DNA of 64,000 nucleotides, taken from Haloplanus salinus (GTDB taxonomy: Archaea; Halobacteriota; Halobacteria; Halobacteriales; Haloferacaceae). The stretch lies in the NCBI RefSeq assembly GCF_003336245.1, contig NZ_QPHM01000001.1, positions 992,001-1,056,000 of the forward strand, in the 5' to 3' direction. Below, in pieces: positions 33,558 to 42,765 of the stretch. The first letter of the stretch is position 1. The number at the start of each line of letters is the position of its first letter. Below the pieces are notes generated by a model. It saw only the letters and a list, made by a program, of their open reading frames with translations. It searched no databases and had not been told where the DNA came from. Made by a program: the position numbers and the translations under genes.

Positions 33558-34396
33558 CGCTCCCGCACGACGACGAACTCCGCGAGGTCCTGCAGATACT
33601 CGACGGCGTCGACCGCCTCGGTGTCGGCCGTCGACAGCGCCGCGAGCGCACGGTTGGACGCACGTTGGGCGCGGTCGTTCGCCGCCTCGGGCGAGAGGTT
33701 CGTCACCTGCACCAACGAAGGGCGGTCCATCTCGGCGTCCTGCCCGGTCGGCTTACCGAGCGCCGCCGCGTCCGCGGTGGCGTCCAACACGTCGTCACGA
33801 ATCTGGAAGGCGACGCCGACGCGTTCGGCGTAGTCGCCGAGCGACTCGATGGTGAACGCGTCGGCGCCCCCGGCGACCGCGCCGAGTTCCGCCGCCGCCC
33901 GGAAGAGCACGCCCGTCTTCCGTCGGGCGAGCGTCATGTACTCGGCCTCGTTTTCGGGGCGGGCGACCAGTTCCGTCGCCTCGCCCTCGCCGAGTTCCAC
34001 CATCGCCTCCGCGACGATGCGCATGGCGCGTTCGTTCTCCGAGAAAAGGGCGAACGCCTCGCCGAGCAGGCCGTCGCTGGCGACGATCGCCGGGCCGTAG
34101 CCGAACTCCGCCCACGCGCTCGGGGTGCCGCGTCGCATCTCCGAGCGGTCGATGATGTCGTCGATCACCAGCGACGCGTTGTGGACGAGTTCGATCCCCA
34201 CGGCGAAGTCGACGGCGTCTTCCGGCGCCCCGCCGACGGCCTCGCAGGCGAGCACCGTCACCGCCGGCCGGACCCGCTTGCCGCCCGAGAGGGCGACGTG
34301 GTCGAGTTCCGCCGCGAGTTCCGGCGGTTCGACGGCCTCGACGAGCGACTCCAGCCGGTCGTTCACCAGCCCGACGCGACGATCCAGATACTCCAT
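33554..34396 (-). CDS. idsA: Polyprenyl diphosphate synthase (GGPP-synthase-like)
   Basis: The 280-residue enzyme condenses IPP with allylic diphosphates for archaeal lipid side chains. Both Asp-rich motifs are present: DDIID (residues 79-83) and RDDVLD (201-205). The residue five before the first motif is Ala74, with no bulky aromatic limiting the chain, consistent with C20 or longer products. It is shorter than the main haloarchaeal GGPP synthase (about 350 residues), so it could be a paralogue; the symbol is tentative. Stop codons overlap those of DUF373. Confidence 0.87.
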   Translation of the reverse strand: MEYLDRRVGLVNDRLESLVEAVEPPELAAELDHVALSGGKRVRPAVTVLACEAVGGAPEDAVDFAVGIELVHNASLVIDDIIDRSEMRRGTPSAWAEFGYGPAIVASDGLLGEAFALFSENERAMRIVAEAMVELGEGEATELVARPENEAEYMTLARRKTGVLFRAAAELGAVAGGADAFTIESLGDYAERVGVAFQIRDDVLDATADAAALGKPTGQDAEMDRPSLVQVTNLSPEAANDRAQRASNRALAALSTADTEAVDAVEYLQDLAEFVVVRER

Positions 34397-34501
34397 CGTC
34401 CCCTAAATGGACGGGCGCGGCAAGTACGTGACGCTATCGAAGCGTCCGAAAGCGGCCCCGAATTCGGTTCCGTGATCGGTGGGTGAGGCCTTCGAACGTG
34501 A

Positions 34502-35455
34502 CTATTCGAACCGCTCGATCAGTTCGGGCACCACCTCGAACAGGTCGTCGACGATGCCGTAGTCCGCGATGTCGAAGATCGGTGCGTCCGGATCGGTGTT
34601 GATCGCGATGATCGTGTCGGCGCCTTTCATCCCCGCGACGTGCTGGACCGCTCCCGAAATGCCGACCGCGAGATACACCGTCGGCGTGACGACCTTCCCG
34701 GACTGGCCGACCTGCCGGTTTTTCGGCAGCCAGCCGCTGTCGACGATGGGTCGCGAGGCCGCGAGCGTCGCGTCCAGCGCCTCGGCCAACTCCTCGATCA
34801 GTTCGAGGTTCTCCTCCTCCTCGATGCCGCGGCCGACGGAGACGACGAACTCCGCGTCGCTGATGTCCACGTCGCCGGCGCCGACCTCCTCGAATCCGCG
34901 GACGGTCGAACGGATCGACGACGCGTCGATTTCGACGTCGAACGGCTCGATGTCGGCGTCACCGACACCCTCCGCGGCCGGCCACTCGCCGCCGCGGACC
35001 GTCAGCGCGACCGATTCGCTCGTCACGTCGACCGCCGTCTCCACCTTCGAGCCGTACATCTCGCGGGTGACGGTCAGGCCGTCGTCGTGGTCGAAGGCGA
35101 CGGCGTCGGTGACCAGCGGGAGGGACAGGCGCGTCGCGACGGCGGGGGCGTAGTCCAGTCCGTTGACGCTGTTGGGCATCACCACGGCCCCGGGATCGAG
35201 CGCGTCCGCGAGCGCCGTCACCGCGGCGGCCGTCACGTCGTGGTTGAACTCCTCGCCCTCCGCGACGGTGTGGATGGCGTCGACGCCCTCGCAGTCGAGT
35301 TTGTCGGCGAAGCGCTCCACGTCACCGCCGACGACGGCGGCGTGGAGGTCACCACCCGTCGCGTCGGCCAGTTCCCGGCCCGCGGTCAGGAGTTCGTAGC
35401 TCACCGGTCGGAGTTCGCTCCGGCGGTGGTCGGCCACGATCACGACGTCGCTCAT
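34502..35455 (-). CDS. etfA: Electron transfer flavoprotein, alpha subunit
   Basis: The 317-residue protein is the FAD-binding ETF alpha chain. The C-terminal FAD domain shows SRPIVDSGWLPKNRQVGQSG, then YLAVGISGAVQH and INTDPDAPIFDIADYGI, all diagnostic. ETF carries electrons from acyl-CoA dehydrogenases to the membrane quinone pool. The ATG overlaps the etfB stop (ATGA). No acyl-CoA dehydrogenase or ETF:quinone oxidoreductase is adjacent. Confidence 0.94.
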   Translation of the reverse strand: MSDVVIVADHRRSELRPVSYELLTAGRELADATGGDLHAAVVGGDVERFADKLDCEGVDAIHTVAEGEEFNHDVTAAAVTALADALDPGAVVMPNSVNGLDYAPAVATRLSLPLVTDAVAFDHDDGLTVTREMYGSKVETAVDVTSESVALTVRGGEWPAAEGVGDADIEPFDVEIDASSIRSTVRGFEEVGAGDVDISDAEFVVSVGRGIEEEENLELIEELAEALDATLAASRPIVDSGWLPKNRQVGQSGKVVTPTVYLAVGISGAVQHVAGMKGADTIIAINTDPDAPIFDIADYGIVDDLFEVVPELIERFE

Positions 35456-36243
35456 TCCGCCCCCACCCCCGCGTCCCGCAGGACCGTCTCGAGTTCGGCC
35501 GTCGTCTCCCCGGCTGCCCCCTCGAAGATGGTCGCGTCCGACTCGCTCTCGGGCTTCGCCATCCCCGAGAGCGTCAAGGCGTCGTCGACGAGCGACGGCT
35601 CGAGGTCGAGATCGGAGAGGCTGTGGACGGCGAGTTCCTTGCGCTGTGCCTGTCGAATCCCGCGAAGACTGGCGTAGCGCGGCTCGTTGATGCCCGTCTG
35701 GATCGTCAGCACGGCGGGAAGGTCGACCGTGGTCAGTTCCTCGACGCCGCCTTCGAGTTCGCGGCGGACCGAGGCCTCGCCGTCACCGAGTTCGAGGTCG
35801 TTCACCACGGCGGCCCACCCCATGTCGAGCAGGTCGGCGAGAGCGACGCCGGTGGCGCCGAAGCCGGTATCCGCAGCCTGGACGCCCGAGAGCACGAGGG
35901 CCGGCTCCTCGTCCTCGGCGACGGCGGCGATGATCCGGGCGGTCGTCGTCGGATCGAGGACGTCCGCCTCGGCGAGCGCGTCGTCCCAGACGCGGATCGC
36001 GCGGTCGACGCCTTTCGCTAGCGCCATGCGGATCGTCTCTTCACTTCGCTCCGGACCGATCGTAACGGCGACGACGTCCACGTCCTCGTCGCGGTCCTCG
36101 GCGATGCGCACCGCCGCCTCGACGGCGTAGTCGTCCCACTCGTTGAGGTCGTACTCGAGATACCTCTCGGGGATGTCGAGCCCCTCGATTTCGAAGTCGT
36201 CGGCGACTTCGGCAACCTCCTTGACGGTCACGAGAACCTTCAT
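35452..36243 (-). CDS. etfB: Electron transfer flavoprotein, beta subunit
   Basis: The 263-residue ETF beta chain has the N-terminal MKVLVTVKEVAEVAD, a nucleotide-binding region VLSGVQAADTGFGATGVALAD and the recognition-loop region RYASLRGIRQAQRK, matching the family. It is co-translated with etfA. Its promoter lies in the ~200 bp to the next gene; GTTTACTCC near 36268 is the best TATA-like stretch. The C-terminal ~50 residues are Glu/Ala-rich, as in other haloarchaeal EtfB. Confidence 0.94.
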   Translation of the reverse strand: MKVLVTVKEVAEVADDFEIEGLDIPERYLEYDLNEWDDYAVEAAVRIAEDRDEDVDVVAVTIGPERSEETIRMALAKGVDRAIRVWDDALAEADVLDPTTTARIIAAVAEDEEPALVLSGVQAADTGFGATGVALADLLDMGWAAVVNDLELGDGEASVRRELEGGVEELTTVDLPAVLTIQTGINEPRYASLRGIRQAQRKELAVHSLSDLDLEPSLVDDALTLSGMAKPESESDATIFEGAAGETTAELETVLRDAGVGAE

Positions 36244-36443
36244 GGTCGACTCTTACCCATGCCGGGAGTAAACGGGTTTCGAAGCGACGACCGCCGTGGC
36301 ATCGCTCGTCCGCTCCGGAGCGCGCGGACGCCGCACGGGGGGATCCTGCTCGCCCACGAACGGGCGACGACGGACACCACGATGCCGGCGGTGAACGAGC
36401 GGGTGCCGCTCCGGATAGCGGCCAGCCGCTCGGTGGGAGCGCG

Positions 36444-37589
36444 CTACGGCTCCTCGTCCGACAACGAGATGAGGTTCTCGCGGCCGAGGCGGAGCTTCTC
36501 GATCCGGCCCTCGTCGGCCATCGTCGAGAGCAACTGTGACACTTTGGCGTCGGACCAGCCGGTCTCACGGACGATGCGGGCCTGCTTCATCCGCCCCCCG
36601 TTCCGATCGAGGAGGTGTTCGACGCGCTCCTCGTCGGAGAGGAGGGCGGGGTCGACGCCGTCGGTCTCCGTACCCTCGTCCGCGTCGGCGTCGGTCCCGG
36701 CGTCTGCGTCCACGTCGGCCCCGCGTTCGGGTGGCGGCGTGTCGGCCACGCCGGCGTCCACCGACCCGTCCGTGACATCCGGCGACGCCCCGTCCGTCGA
36801 GTCACGCCGGCGGACGTACACGACGGCGGCGAGGATCAGACCGACGACCAGGGCACCGCCGATCAGCGACCACAGTGGGGCGCCCGGTTCGGCGGGCGGC
36901 CCCTCGACCGACGTCTGCTGGTACGAGATGGAGAGCGGTTCCCTGAACGTGTGCGGGCCGTCGATGACGACCGACCCGTTGTCGAGGCCGAAGCGCGTGT
37001 CAGTCACCTGATAGCCCTCCGGCGTCTCGACGACCAGTCGCTGGGACGGGCCGATGGACGCGAGCCAGGTACGGTTGTCGGGCATCAACACCGCGTCCCG
37101 GATCACGAAGCCGGTGTCGGTGTCGGTCACGAAGTTCGTCCAGGTGAACGAGAGGCTGAGCACGCCGGTGCCGTTCCGGACGGTCGCGGTTCGACTCACG
37201 TTCCGGACCGACATCTCGCGGTCGGTTTCGCGGCCGGCGGCGGCGGCGAGCGTCCGAAAGAACGCGACGTCGAGACCCACGTCGGTCTCCCCGGCCTCGA
37301 ACTCGCGGCCGTAGTCGGCGAAGGCGGTACGATCGGACGACGTCGAGAGGTTGTACCGAACGGAGACGGTCCAGCGGGCGTTTCCATCGGGGTCGGGGGC
37401 GACGTAAAGCGTCGTGACTTCGGGGTCGTCGATGCGGGCGAGGGACGGACCGACGAGTACCGGCCGGTCGACCCCGGGTGTCGCGCCGACGGCGGGGGCG
37501 GGTGCCGTGCCGCCGTCGGCGAGTGCCACCGCGGGGACCGTCCCGGCACAGAGGACGAGGAGGGCGAGGAGGGGCGCAGCGATCCGCAT
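36444..37589 (-). CDS. Membrane-anchored helix-turn-helix regulator with extracytoplasmic domain
   Basis: The 381-residue protein has a signal peptide, an extracytoplasmic beta-rich domain of about 220 residues, one membrane helix (SLIGGALVVGLILAAVVYVRRR), a long acidic linker and a C-terminal winged helix with RVEHLLDRNGGRMKQARIV...WSDAKVSQLLSTMADEGRIEKL. The layout predicts an outside sensor with a cytoplasmic DNA-binding head (haloarchaeal DUF7343/DUF7345-like). It diverges from the secreted-protein gene at 37719 with only ~130 bp between, a plausible target promoter. Ligand unknown. Confidence 0.82.
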   Translation of the reverse strand: MRIAAPLLALLVLCAGTVPAVALADGGTAPAPAVGATPGVDRPVLVGPSLARIDDPEVTTLYVAPDPDGNARWTVSVRYNLSTSSDRTAFADYGREFEAGETDVGLDVAFFRTLAAAAGRETDREMSVRNVSRTATVRNGTGVLSLSFTWTNFVTDTDTGFVIRDAVLMPDNRTWLASIGPSQRLVVETPEGYQVTDTRFGLDNGSVVIDGPHTFREPLSISYQQTSVEGPPAEPGAPLWSLIGGALVVGLILAAVVYVRRRDSTDGASPDVTDGSVDAGVADTPPPERGADVDADAGTDADADEGTETDGVDPALLSDEERVEHLLDRNGGRMKQARIVRETGWSDAKVSQLLSTMADEGRIEKLRLGRENLISLSDEEP

Positions 37590-37718
37590 TAGTTCGTGCG
37601 TCTCGATGTGACGGCAAAACGCTTTCCATCGGTGGAGAGGCGCTGTCGCTGAGGTAGCGGGCGTCAGACCGGCACTGGAAGGCGGGGTTTTAGTAGCCAG
37701 CGGGTGTACCGTCGGCCG

Positions 37719-39095
37719 ATGAGAGCCCTCCCCATCATCGCAGCTGCCCTCCTCTGTTGCTCCGCCGTGGTGGGCGCGACCGGCGGCCTCGCCGGATCGA
37801 CGGCGAACGGGGCGCCGGCCCGCGCCGGAACCGGCGCGTCGCCGATGGCCTTCGACGCCCCCACCCTCGTCGCTCAGGCCGAAGGCGACGCGTCCCTCCA
37901 GCAGATCAACGTCCTCGACGTCGCGCCCACGTCGGTCGAACGCTGGGGCGTCGAACGACAGTACGTCGACCTCGGACCGGCGCTCGGCCTATCGACGAAC
38001 GCGACGACCGACCACCTCCGGACCCGTGCGATGGTGGAGCGCGTCGAGTCCGCAGGCACGACCGCGGAGCGTCGTGAGCGCCTCGAAACGGCGCTGCAGA
38101 ACCTCGAAGCGCGCGTCGACGACCTCGACGAGCGACAGACGACCGCCGTGGCGGCGTACGGTCGCGGCGAGGCGAGCGCACGTGAACTGCTCGTCACGCT
38201 CGTCCGCGTGAGCATCGCGGCGGACGAACTCAACGACCGACGAAGCCGTATCGAGGAACTAGCCGCGGACACACGCGGGTTCGACATCGACCGCGGGCGG
38301 TTGGCCTCACTCGGCAACCAACTCTCCGCGTTCAGGGGACCGGTTCGGGAACACGCCGAGGCCGTCCTCGACGGCGGGACCGACCCGCACCGGTTCTACC
38401 TGGCGACCGGGCCACGGAGCGTCACCGTCTCGACCGTCCTCGACGACGCGTATCTCCGGGAGGCGTACCGCGGTGATCTCCGGAACGGTGCCGGCGACGC
38501 CATCGAACTCGAAGTGGCACTCGATATCGTCGCGGCGAGCTACCCCGTCATCTGGAACACGACGCGCGAGCAGACGCAGGTGTTCGGCGGCGGCGAAGCC
38601 TACCCCGTTCGCATCGCGCACAGCCGGGGCGATCTGACGGCCTTCGTCGACAGCGACGCGCGGGTCGTCTACGCCGAACACCAGCGCCGCCCACTCGCGT
38701 CGATGGTCGCGGACCAGCGGGCCAGCGGAACCGGCGAGGAAGTGCGTCTCGTGGTGAACCAGACGTACCCCGGTGGACCGGCACAGATCCGCGTCGTCGA
38801 CGCGGTGACCGGCGAGCCGATCGACGCGACCGTCTCGCTGGCCATCGAGACGAACGACGCGACGCGGCTCGGCACCACCGGCGACGACGGCGTCTTCTGG
38901 ACGCTCTCACCGTACCGCCGTTACACCGTCACCGTCGAGGCGCAGGGCGAGTCCGTCGAGGCGGTCGTCGACCCCGGTGCCCCACCGCGGGTGGACAGGG
39001 GGCCGCGACCCGACGACGCGACGACCTCGCCGACGTCGGCACCGGTACGGACCCGCCTCTCCGACCCGGGCGGCACGGACGTTTATCAGCGATAG
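37719..39095 (+). CDS. Secreted haloarchaeal protein with coiled-coil and CNA-B/PEGA-like domain
   Basis: The 458-residue protein has a signal peptide (ALPIIAAALLCCSAVVG), a helical, likely coiled-coil part at about residues 100-210 with RERLETALQNLEARVDDLDE, a beta-rich middle, and a C-terminal beta-sandwich resembling carboxypeptidase-regulatory-like repeats (RVVDAVTGEPIDATVS). It fits the haloarchaeal DUF7096/DUF7094 family as I recall it. No C-terminal membrane anchor is visible. It sits between the divergent membrane regulator and a pilin-like gene, forming a surface-related cluster. Confidence 0.75.
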   Translation: MRALPIIAAALLCCSAVVGATGGLAGSTANGAPARAGTGASPMAFDAPTLVAQAEGDASLQQINVLDVAPTSVERWGVERQYVDLGPALGLSTNATTDHLRTRAMVERVESAGTTAERRERLETALQNLEARVDDLDERQTTAVAAYGRGEASARELLVTLVRVSIAADELNDRRSRIEELAADTRGFDIDRGRLASLGNQLSAFRGPVREHAEAVLDGGTDPHRFYLATGPRSVTVSTVLDDAYLREAYRGDLRNGAGDAIELEVALDIVAASYPVIWNTTREQTQVFGGGEAYPVRIAHSRGDLTAFVDSDARVVYAEHQRRPLASMVADQRASGTGEEVRLVVNQTYPGGPAQIRVVDAVTGEPIDATVSLAIETNDATRLGTTGDDGVFWTLSPYRRYTVTVEAQGESVEAVVDPGAPPRVDRGPRPDDATTSPTSAPVRTRLSDPGGTDVYQR

Positions 39096-39111
39096 GGCGA
39101 CCACGGGCCGC

Positions 39112-39546
39112 ATGACCAGTCGTGCCCTCCCGGTCGGCGTCGTCTGTGCCGTCGTCGTCGGGACGGCCGTCGTCGCCGTCGGCCTTTGGACGCTCCCCGC
39201 GACACCGGCCGTCGCCGGCGCGACCCTCGCGGTCGACGGGGATCGACTCGTTCTCACGCACCGGGCGGGCCAGCCGGTCGACGTTCGCCGCCTCGACGTG
39301 GCCGTCCGCGTCGACGGCACCCCCCTTCGCCACCAGCCGCCGGTCCCGTTCTTCTCGGCGCGTGGCTTCCGCCCGGGACCGACCGGGCCGTTCAACGCCG
39401 CCGCCGATCCGACGTGGGAGGTCGGAGAACGCGCGTCCGTTCGGGTCGCGTCGACGAACCAGCCGCCGGTCGTGGCCGGCGCCCGCGTGACGGTGACGCT
39501 TCGCTACGACGGGCGGCGGCTGGCGACGCTGACGGCGACGGCCTAG
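39112..39546 (+). CDS. Pilin-like exported protein (DUF1628-like)
   Basis: The 144-residue protein has an N-terminal hydrophobic helix (GVVCAVVVGTAVVAVGLW) and a beta-rich domain with LVLTHRAGQPVDVRRLDVAV, echoing the Lxl-T-H-x-G-G pattern of haloarchaeal type IV pilin-like proteins. The helix is preceded by RALPVG, similar to the SRAVSPVVG start of such proteins, but the prepilin peptidase site is not clear. It follows the secreted protein gene by 16 bp, so they are probably co-transcribed. Its stop overlaps that of the methyltransferase gene. Confidence 0.68.
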   Translation: MTSRALPVGVVCAVVVGTAVVAVGLWTLPATPAVAGATLAVDGDRLVLTHRAGQPVDVRRLDVAVRVDGTPLRHQPPVPFFSARGFRPGPTGPFNAAADPTWEVGERASVRVASTNQPPVVAGARVTVTLRYDGRRLATLTATA

Positions 39547-40166
39547 TTCTCGGGCGCCCGCGCCAGCGTCGTGATGGCGATCTCCGGGTTGTACGCCGGC
39601 CCCATCGTGACGTGTTTCACGTCGTCGAAGCCGGCTTCGGCGAACATGCGGTCGGCCTCCGCCTCGTCGTAGAAGAGCATGATGGCGTCCGCGAGCCGCT
39701 GGAACACGGAGCTACTGGGGTAGTTAGGACCGACGACGAGCACCGGGCCGCCGGGTTCGACGATCCGGCGGAACTCGGCCAGCGCGTCGACGGGGTTGGG
39801 CCAGTACTCGATGGACCCCGAGGACCAGACGGCATCGAAGCTGTCGTCGGCGAAGGGGAGTCGCTCGGCGTCGCCGCGGTAGAAGTTCACGCGGTCAGTG
39901 CGGCCGAACTTCGCGAACGCTTTCTCCATCTGGTGGATGCTCTGGTCGAGACCGTGGACGTCGTCGGTGTATTCGAGGAGGCCCTCGGTGCCGAAACCGG
40001 TACCACAGCCCACGTCGAGCACCTGGTCGCCGGGGTCGAGGTCGAGCAGCTCCAGCGCCTCCGTGCGCATCTCCTCGTTCCAGATGAACGGGTTGACCTG
40101 ATCGTACACCTTCGAGAGGTACTTGTAGAACAGCCGGGCCCGGGATTTGTCTTCGAGGATGCCCAT
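39543..40166 (-). CDS. SAM-dependent methyltransferase, quinone-methyltransferase-like
   Basis: The 207-residue class I methyltransferase shows motif I VLDVGCGTGFGTEGLL, an acidic post-I residue in VHGLDQS, and WSSGSIEYWPNPVDAL around motif IV. The N-terminal LFYKYLSKVYDQVNPF is reminiscent of UbiE/MenG and plant MPBQ methyltransferases, so a menaquinone-type substrate is likely but not proven. It is transcribed alone; the thioredoxin gene upstream is 60 bp away on the same strand. Confidence 0.82.
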   Translation of the reverse strand: MGILEDKSRARLFYKYLSKVYDQVNPFIWNEEMRTEALELLDLDPGDQVLDVGCGTGFGTEGLLEYTDDVHGLDQSIHQMEKAFAKFGRTDRVNFYRGDAERLPFADDSFDAVWSSGSIEYWPNPVDALAEFRRIVEPGGPVLVVGPNYPSSSVFQRLADAIMLFYDEAEADRMFAEAGFDDVKHVTMGPAYNPEIAITTLARAPEN

Positions 40167-40227
40167 TTAAATCCCGGTTGGGATTGGATCGGCATAACGG
40201 TGGGGATTCGCGGGCGGAACGGGCGGC

Positions 40228-40494
40228 CTACGCGCCGGCGCGCTGGAGCGCGTCCTCGATGTCCGGACGCTGGGTGACGCCGACGAACCGGTCGACGATG
40301 CCGTCGTCGTTCTCGACGACCACCGTCGGGAGGGACTGGACCTGATACTCGTTGGCGGTGTCTTGATCCTGATCCACGTCGATTTTCGTCAGCTCGACGC
40401 CCTCGTAGTCCGCGAGGAGTTCCTCAAGAATCGGTTCCTGGGCGTCACACGGGCCGCACCAGTCGGCGTAGAAATCGAGCAGTCGAACGGTCAT
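40228..40494 (-). CDS. Thioredoxin
   Basis: The 88-residue protein is a minimal thioredoxin fold with the active site WCGPC (about residues 12-16) and the cis-Pro stretch QSLPTVVV. It reduces protein disulfides in the cytoplasm. It is shorter than classic thioredoxin (about 105) because the first strand-helix is nearly absent, a form common in haloarchaea. It may share an operon with the methyltransferase. Confidence 0.92.
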   Translation of the reverse strand: MTVRLLDFYADWCGPCDAQEPILEELLADYEGVELTKIDVDQDQDTANEYQVQSLPTVVVENDDGIVDRFVGVTQRPDIEDALQRAGA

Positions 40495-40624
40495 GGTCCG
40501 TCAGGCGGGTTCCGGAGCGGCGCGCATAAGCGTTTGCCATTCGGTTCGGGTGGCGGGCCGACGGACCGACGCCGACCGGCCACGGAGCGAAACGTTTAGG
40601 CGAGCGAGGACCCCATTACCGCCT

Positions 40625-40786
40625 ATGAGTGGGAGTCAGAGCGGCGGCCTGATGTCGAGTGCGGGTCTCGTTCGCTACTTCGACGCCGAGGACCGCAACG
40701 CCATCCGGATCGACCCGAAAACCGTCGTGGCGTTCGGCGTCCTCTTCGGCGTCCTCGTCCAGATTCTGAACGTCGTCTCGCTGTAA
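40625..40786 (+). CDS. secG: Preprotein translocase subunit Sec61-beta
   Basis: The 53-residue protein has the archaeal Sec61-beta layout: a short flexible N-terminus with [11 protein letters not shown], the conserved IRIDPKTVV and a single membrane helix [17 protein letters not shown]. It is part of the SecYEG-type channel. A TATA-like ACGTTTAGG lies about 29 nt upstream of the ATG. Its TAA overlaps the ATG of pdxT (TAATG). Confidence 0.93.
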   Translation: MSGSQSGGLMSSAGLVRYFDAEDRNAIRIDPKTVVAFGVLFGVLVQILNVVSL

Positions 40787-41427
40787 TGTCTGCCGGCGTT
40801 CTGATCGGCGTGATCGCCGTCCAGGGCAACGTGAGCGAACACGTCGGCGCCATCGAACGGGCAGCGGCGGCTACGGGACACGACGTGAACGTAGTCGAGA
40901 TCCGCGAGTCGGGGGTCGTTCCCGACTGTGACGCCCTCGCACTCCCGGGCGGCGAGTCGACGACGATCTCCCGACTCCTGCGGCTAGAGGGCATCGACGA
41001 CGAAATCCGCGCCCACGCCGACGCCGGCAAGCCGATTCTCGCGACCTGTGCCGGTCTGATCGTCGCCTCGCGCGACGCCCGCGACGACCGGGTCGACACG
41101 CTGGACCTGATCGACGTGAGCGTCGACCGCAACGCCTTCGGCCGACAGGTCGACAGCTTCGAGGCCGGCCTCGACGTGTCGGGGCTCGACGATCCCTTCC
41201 ACGCCGTGTTCATCCGCGCGCCCGTCGTCGACGAGGTGGGGGCAGGGGTCGAGACGTTGGCGACGTGGGAGGACCACCCCGTGGCGGTGCGTGACGGCCC
41301 GGTGGTGGCGACGGCGTTCCACCCCGAACTCACCGACGACTACCGCATCCACCGGTTGGCGCTGTTCGACCGACTCGACGACGACGCCGGCGGCAACACC
41401 GACACCGAGGCGGAGACGGACGCGTGA
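40786..41427 (+). CDS. pdxT: Pyridoxal 5'-phosphate synthase glutaminase subunit
   Basis: The 213-residue class I glutaminase feeds ammonia to PdxS for PLP synthesis. Motifs include GVIAVQGNVSEH, ALPGGESTTISRLL, the nucleophile Cys in ILATCAGLI and His/Glu in FHPELT. The C-terminal ~20 residues are an Asp/Glu/Thr tail. PdxS is not in this window. It is coupled to secG upstream (TAATG) and to hisE downstream (GTGA), a three-gene run. Confidence 0.94.
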   Translation: MSAGVLIGVIAVQGNVSEHVGAIERAAAATGHDVNVVEIRESGVVPDCDALALPGGESTTISRLLRLEGIDDEIRAHADAGKPILATCAGLIVASRDARDDRVDTLDLIDVSVDRNAFGRQVDSFEAGLDVSGLDDPFHAVFIRAPVVDEVGAGVETLATWEDHPVAVRDGPVVATAFHPELTDDYRIHRLALFDRLDDDAGGNTDTEAETDA

Positions 41428-41720
41428 GCGACGACACCGAGGCCGTCCTCGACGCCCTCTTCGCCACGATCGAGGACCGTCGGGACGAACTCCCCGAAGG
41501 GTCGTACACCGCGTCGCTGTTCACCCACGAGAAAGGCGAGAACGCGACGCTGGAGAAGATCGGTGAGGAAGCGACCGAGGTCATTCTGGCGGCGAAAGAC
41601 GACGAGCGAGAGGAACTCGTGGCGGAGTCCGCCGACCTCGTCTATCACCTACTGGTCCTGCTGGCGATGGAGGAACTGACCGTCGACGATCTGCGATCGG
41701 AACTCGAAGCGCGGTTCTGA
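41424..41720 (+). CDS. hisE: Phosphoribosyl-ATP pyrophosphatase
   Basis: The 98-residue all-alpha NTP-pyrophosphohydrolase catalyses the second step of histidine synthesis. The metal-binding motif is EKIGEEATEVILAA, followed by ESADLVYHLLVL. The GTG start overlaps the pdxT stop. It stands apart from other his genes, as in other haloarchaea. Confidence 0.94.
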   Translation: MSDDTEAVLDALFATIEDRRDELPEGSYTASLFTHEKGENATLEKIGEEATEVILAAKDDEREELVAESADLVYHLLVLLAMEELTVDDLRSELEARF

Positions 41721-41972
41721 GTCGGGTCACCGCCGGGAGACGGGGTCAGGACCGTTCGAGGGACGTATCGGGCGTGTCCGTCGCCGACGACCGACGGGGC
41801 TGCCACGTGCACGCTCGGCGACCCCGACGCCCGCGAGCGGGCGGTCCCCGGCCTGCGGTTCTCGCCGTCCGGTCGGCGAGCGCCCGTCGAGAGGGAGTCG
41901 CTCCCCGTCGAACGGCCCGCCGGAGGGAGCCGACGGAATGCGACAGGCCGAACGGGGGAGGAAGCGGCCGTC

Positions 41973-42641
41973 TCAGTCGAACCGGACGCCCAGGTCGTGG
42001 AGGCCGTCGTTGTGCATGGCGACGTTGATCAGAAGCGGCGTCAGCGACTCGACTTCGGCGGCGTTCGTGAGGCCGCCGACGTCGAGGGGCCGGAGGCCGT
42101 CGATGTCGTCGGCGAGGAGGGAGACGAGGTCCTTGGCGTCGGGGTCGTCGCCGACGAGGAGCGTATCGATGCCCAGGTCGGCGTCCAGGTCGGCGAGGCG
42201 ACCGGCCGCGAGGTTGTGGAACGCACCCACGACGGGCACCGTCTCCGGTGCGGCGTTCGCGACGAGTTGGGTGACGCTGCCCGCGCCGGGGCGGTTGTAG
42301 TGGAAGCCGTCGTCGTCGCGTTTCATCCCCGTCGCGGGCGTGACGAGTACCGTCTCGTCGTCGAGCGCGTCCGCGACGGCCTCGACGGTGTCGGTGACGT
42401 GGTACGCGGGGACGGCGAGGACGATCACCCGCGCCCGATCGGCCGCCATCGCGTTCTCGAAGCCGTTGATCTTGCGGTCGACGCCGCGACTCGACAGTTC
42501 GGTCTCGTACTCCTCGGCTTTCGCGCGGGCCTTCTCGGGGTCGCGCGATCCGATCACCACCTCGTGGTCGGTGTGGTAGGCCCACCGGAGGGCGAGACCC
42601 TCCCCGATGTCGCCGGTACCGCCCAGTAGTGCGATTCGCAT
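41973..42641 (-). CDS. npdG: NADPH-dependent F420 reductase
   Basis: The 222-residue protein moves hydride between F420 and NADP. The N-terminal Rossmann motif LLGGTGDIGEGLALRWA and the NADP-phosphate site GSRDPEKA are as expected; further family marks are VPAYHV and VVGAFHNLAAG. It matches the Fno family. The 250 bp between its end and hisE contain no convincing gene on either strand. Confidence 0.9.
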   Translation of the reverse strand: MRIALLGGTGDIGEGLALRWAYHTDHEVVIGSRDPEKARAKAEEYETELSSRGVDRKINGFENAMAADRARVIVLAVPAYHVTDTVEAVADALDDETVLVTPATGMKRDDDGFHYNRPGAGSVTQLVANAAPETVPVVGAFHNLAAGRLADLDADLGIDTLLVGDDPDAKDLVSLLADDIDGLRPLDVGGLTNAAEVESLTPLLINVAMHNDGLHDLGVRFD

Positions 42642-42699
42642 GGTCCGACTGTGGCCCGGGTGGAAGTAAGGGTTAGGATCGTCGTCGGTCGTGATCGAT

Positions 42700-42722
42700 G
42701 CTCGCCGGTGGGTCCGGCGAGC
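42700..42722 (-). terminator. Strong GC hairpin downstream of the HAD / 57-aa gene pair
   Basis: A perfect 9-bp stem, GCTCGCCGG/CCGGCGAGC, with a 5-nt loop lies 44 bp past the stop of the 57-residue gene. No T-run follows, so terminator function is only a suggestion; it could equally act for the npdG leader region. Confidence 0.4.
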
Positions 42723-42765
42723 GTCTATCGACAGCTACGATGAGTCCGAACTGTTGGGACTGGCC

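Noticed and set aside
41721-41972. 252-bp gap between hisE and npdG as a hidden gene
   Set aside because: Open frames are Arg-rich shadows; there is no start with a promoter and no conserved motif.
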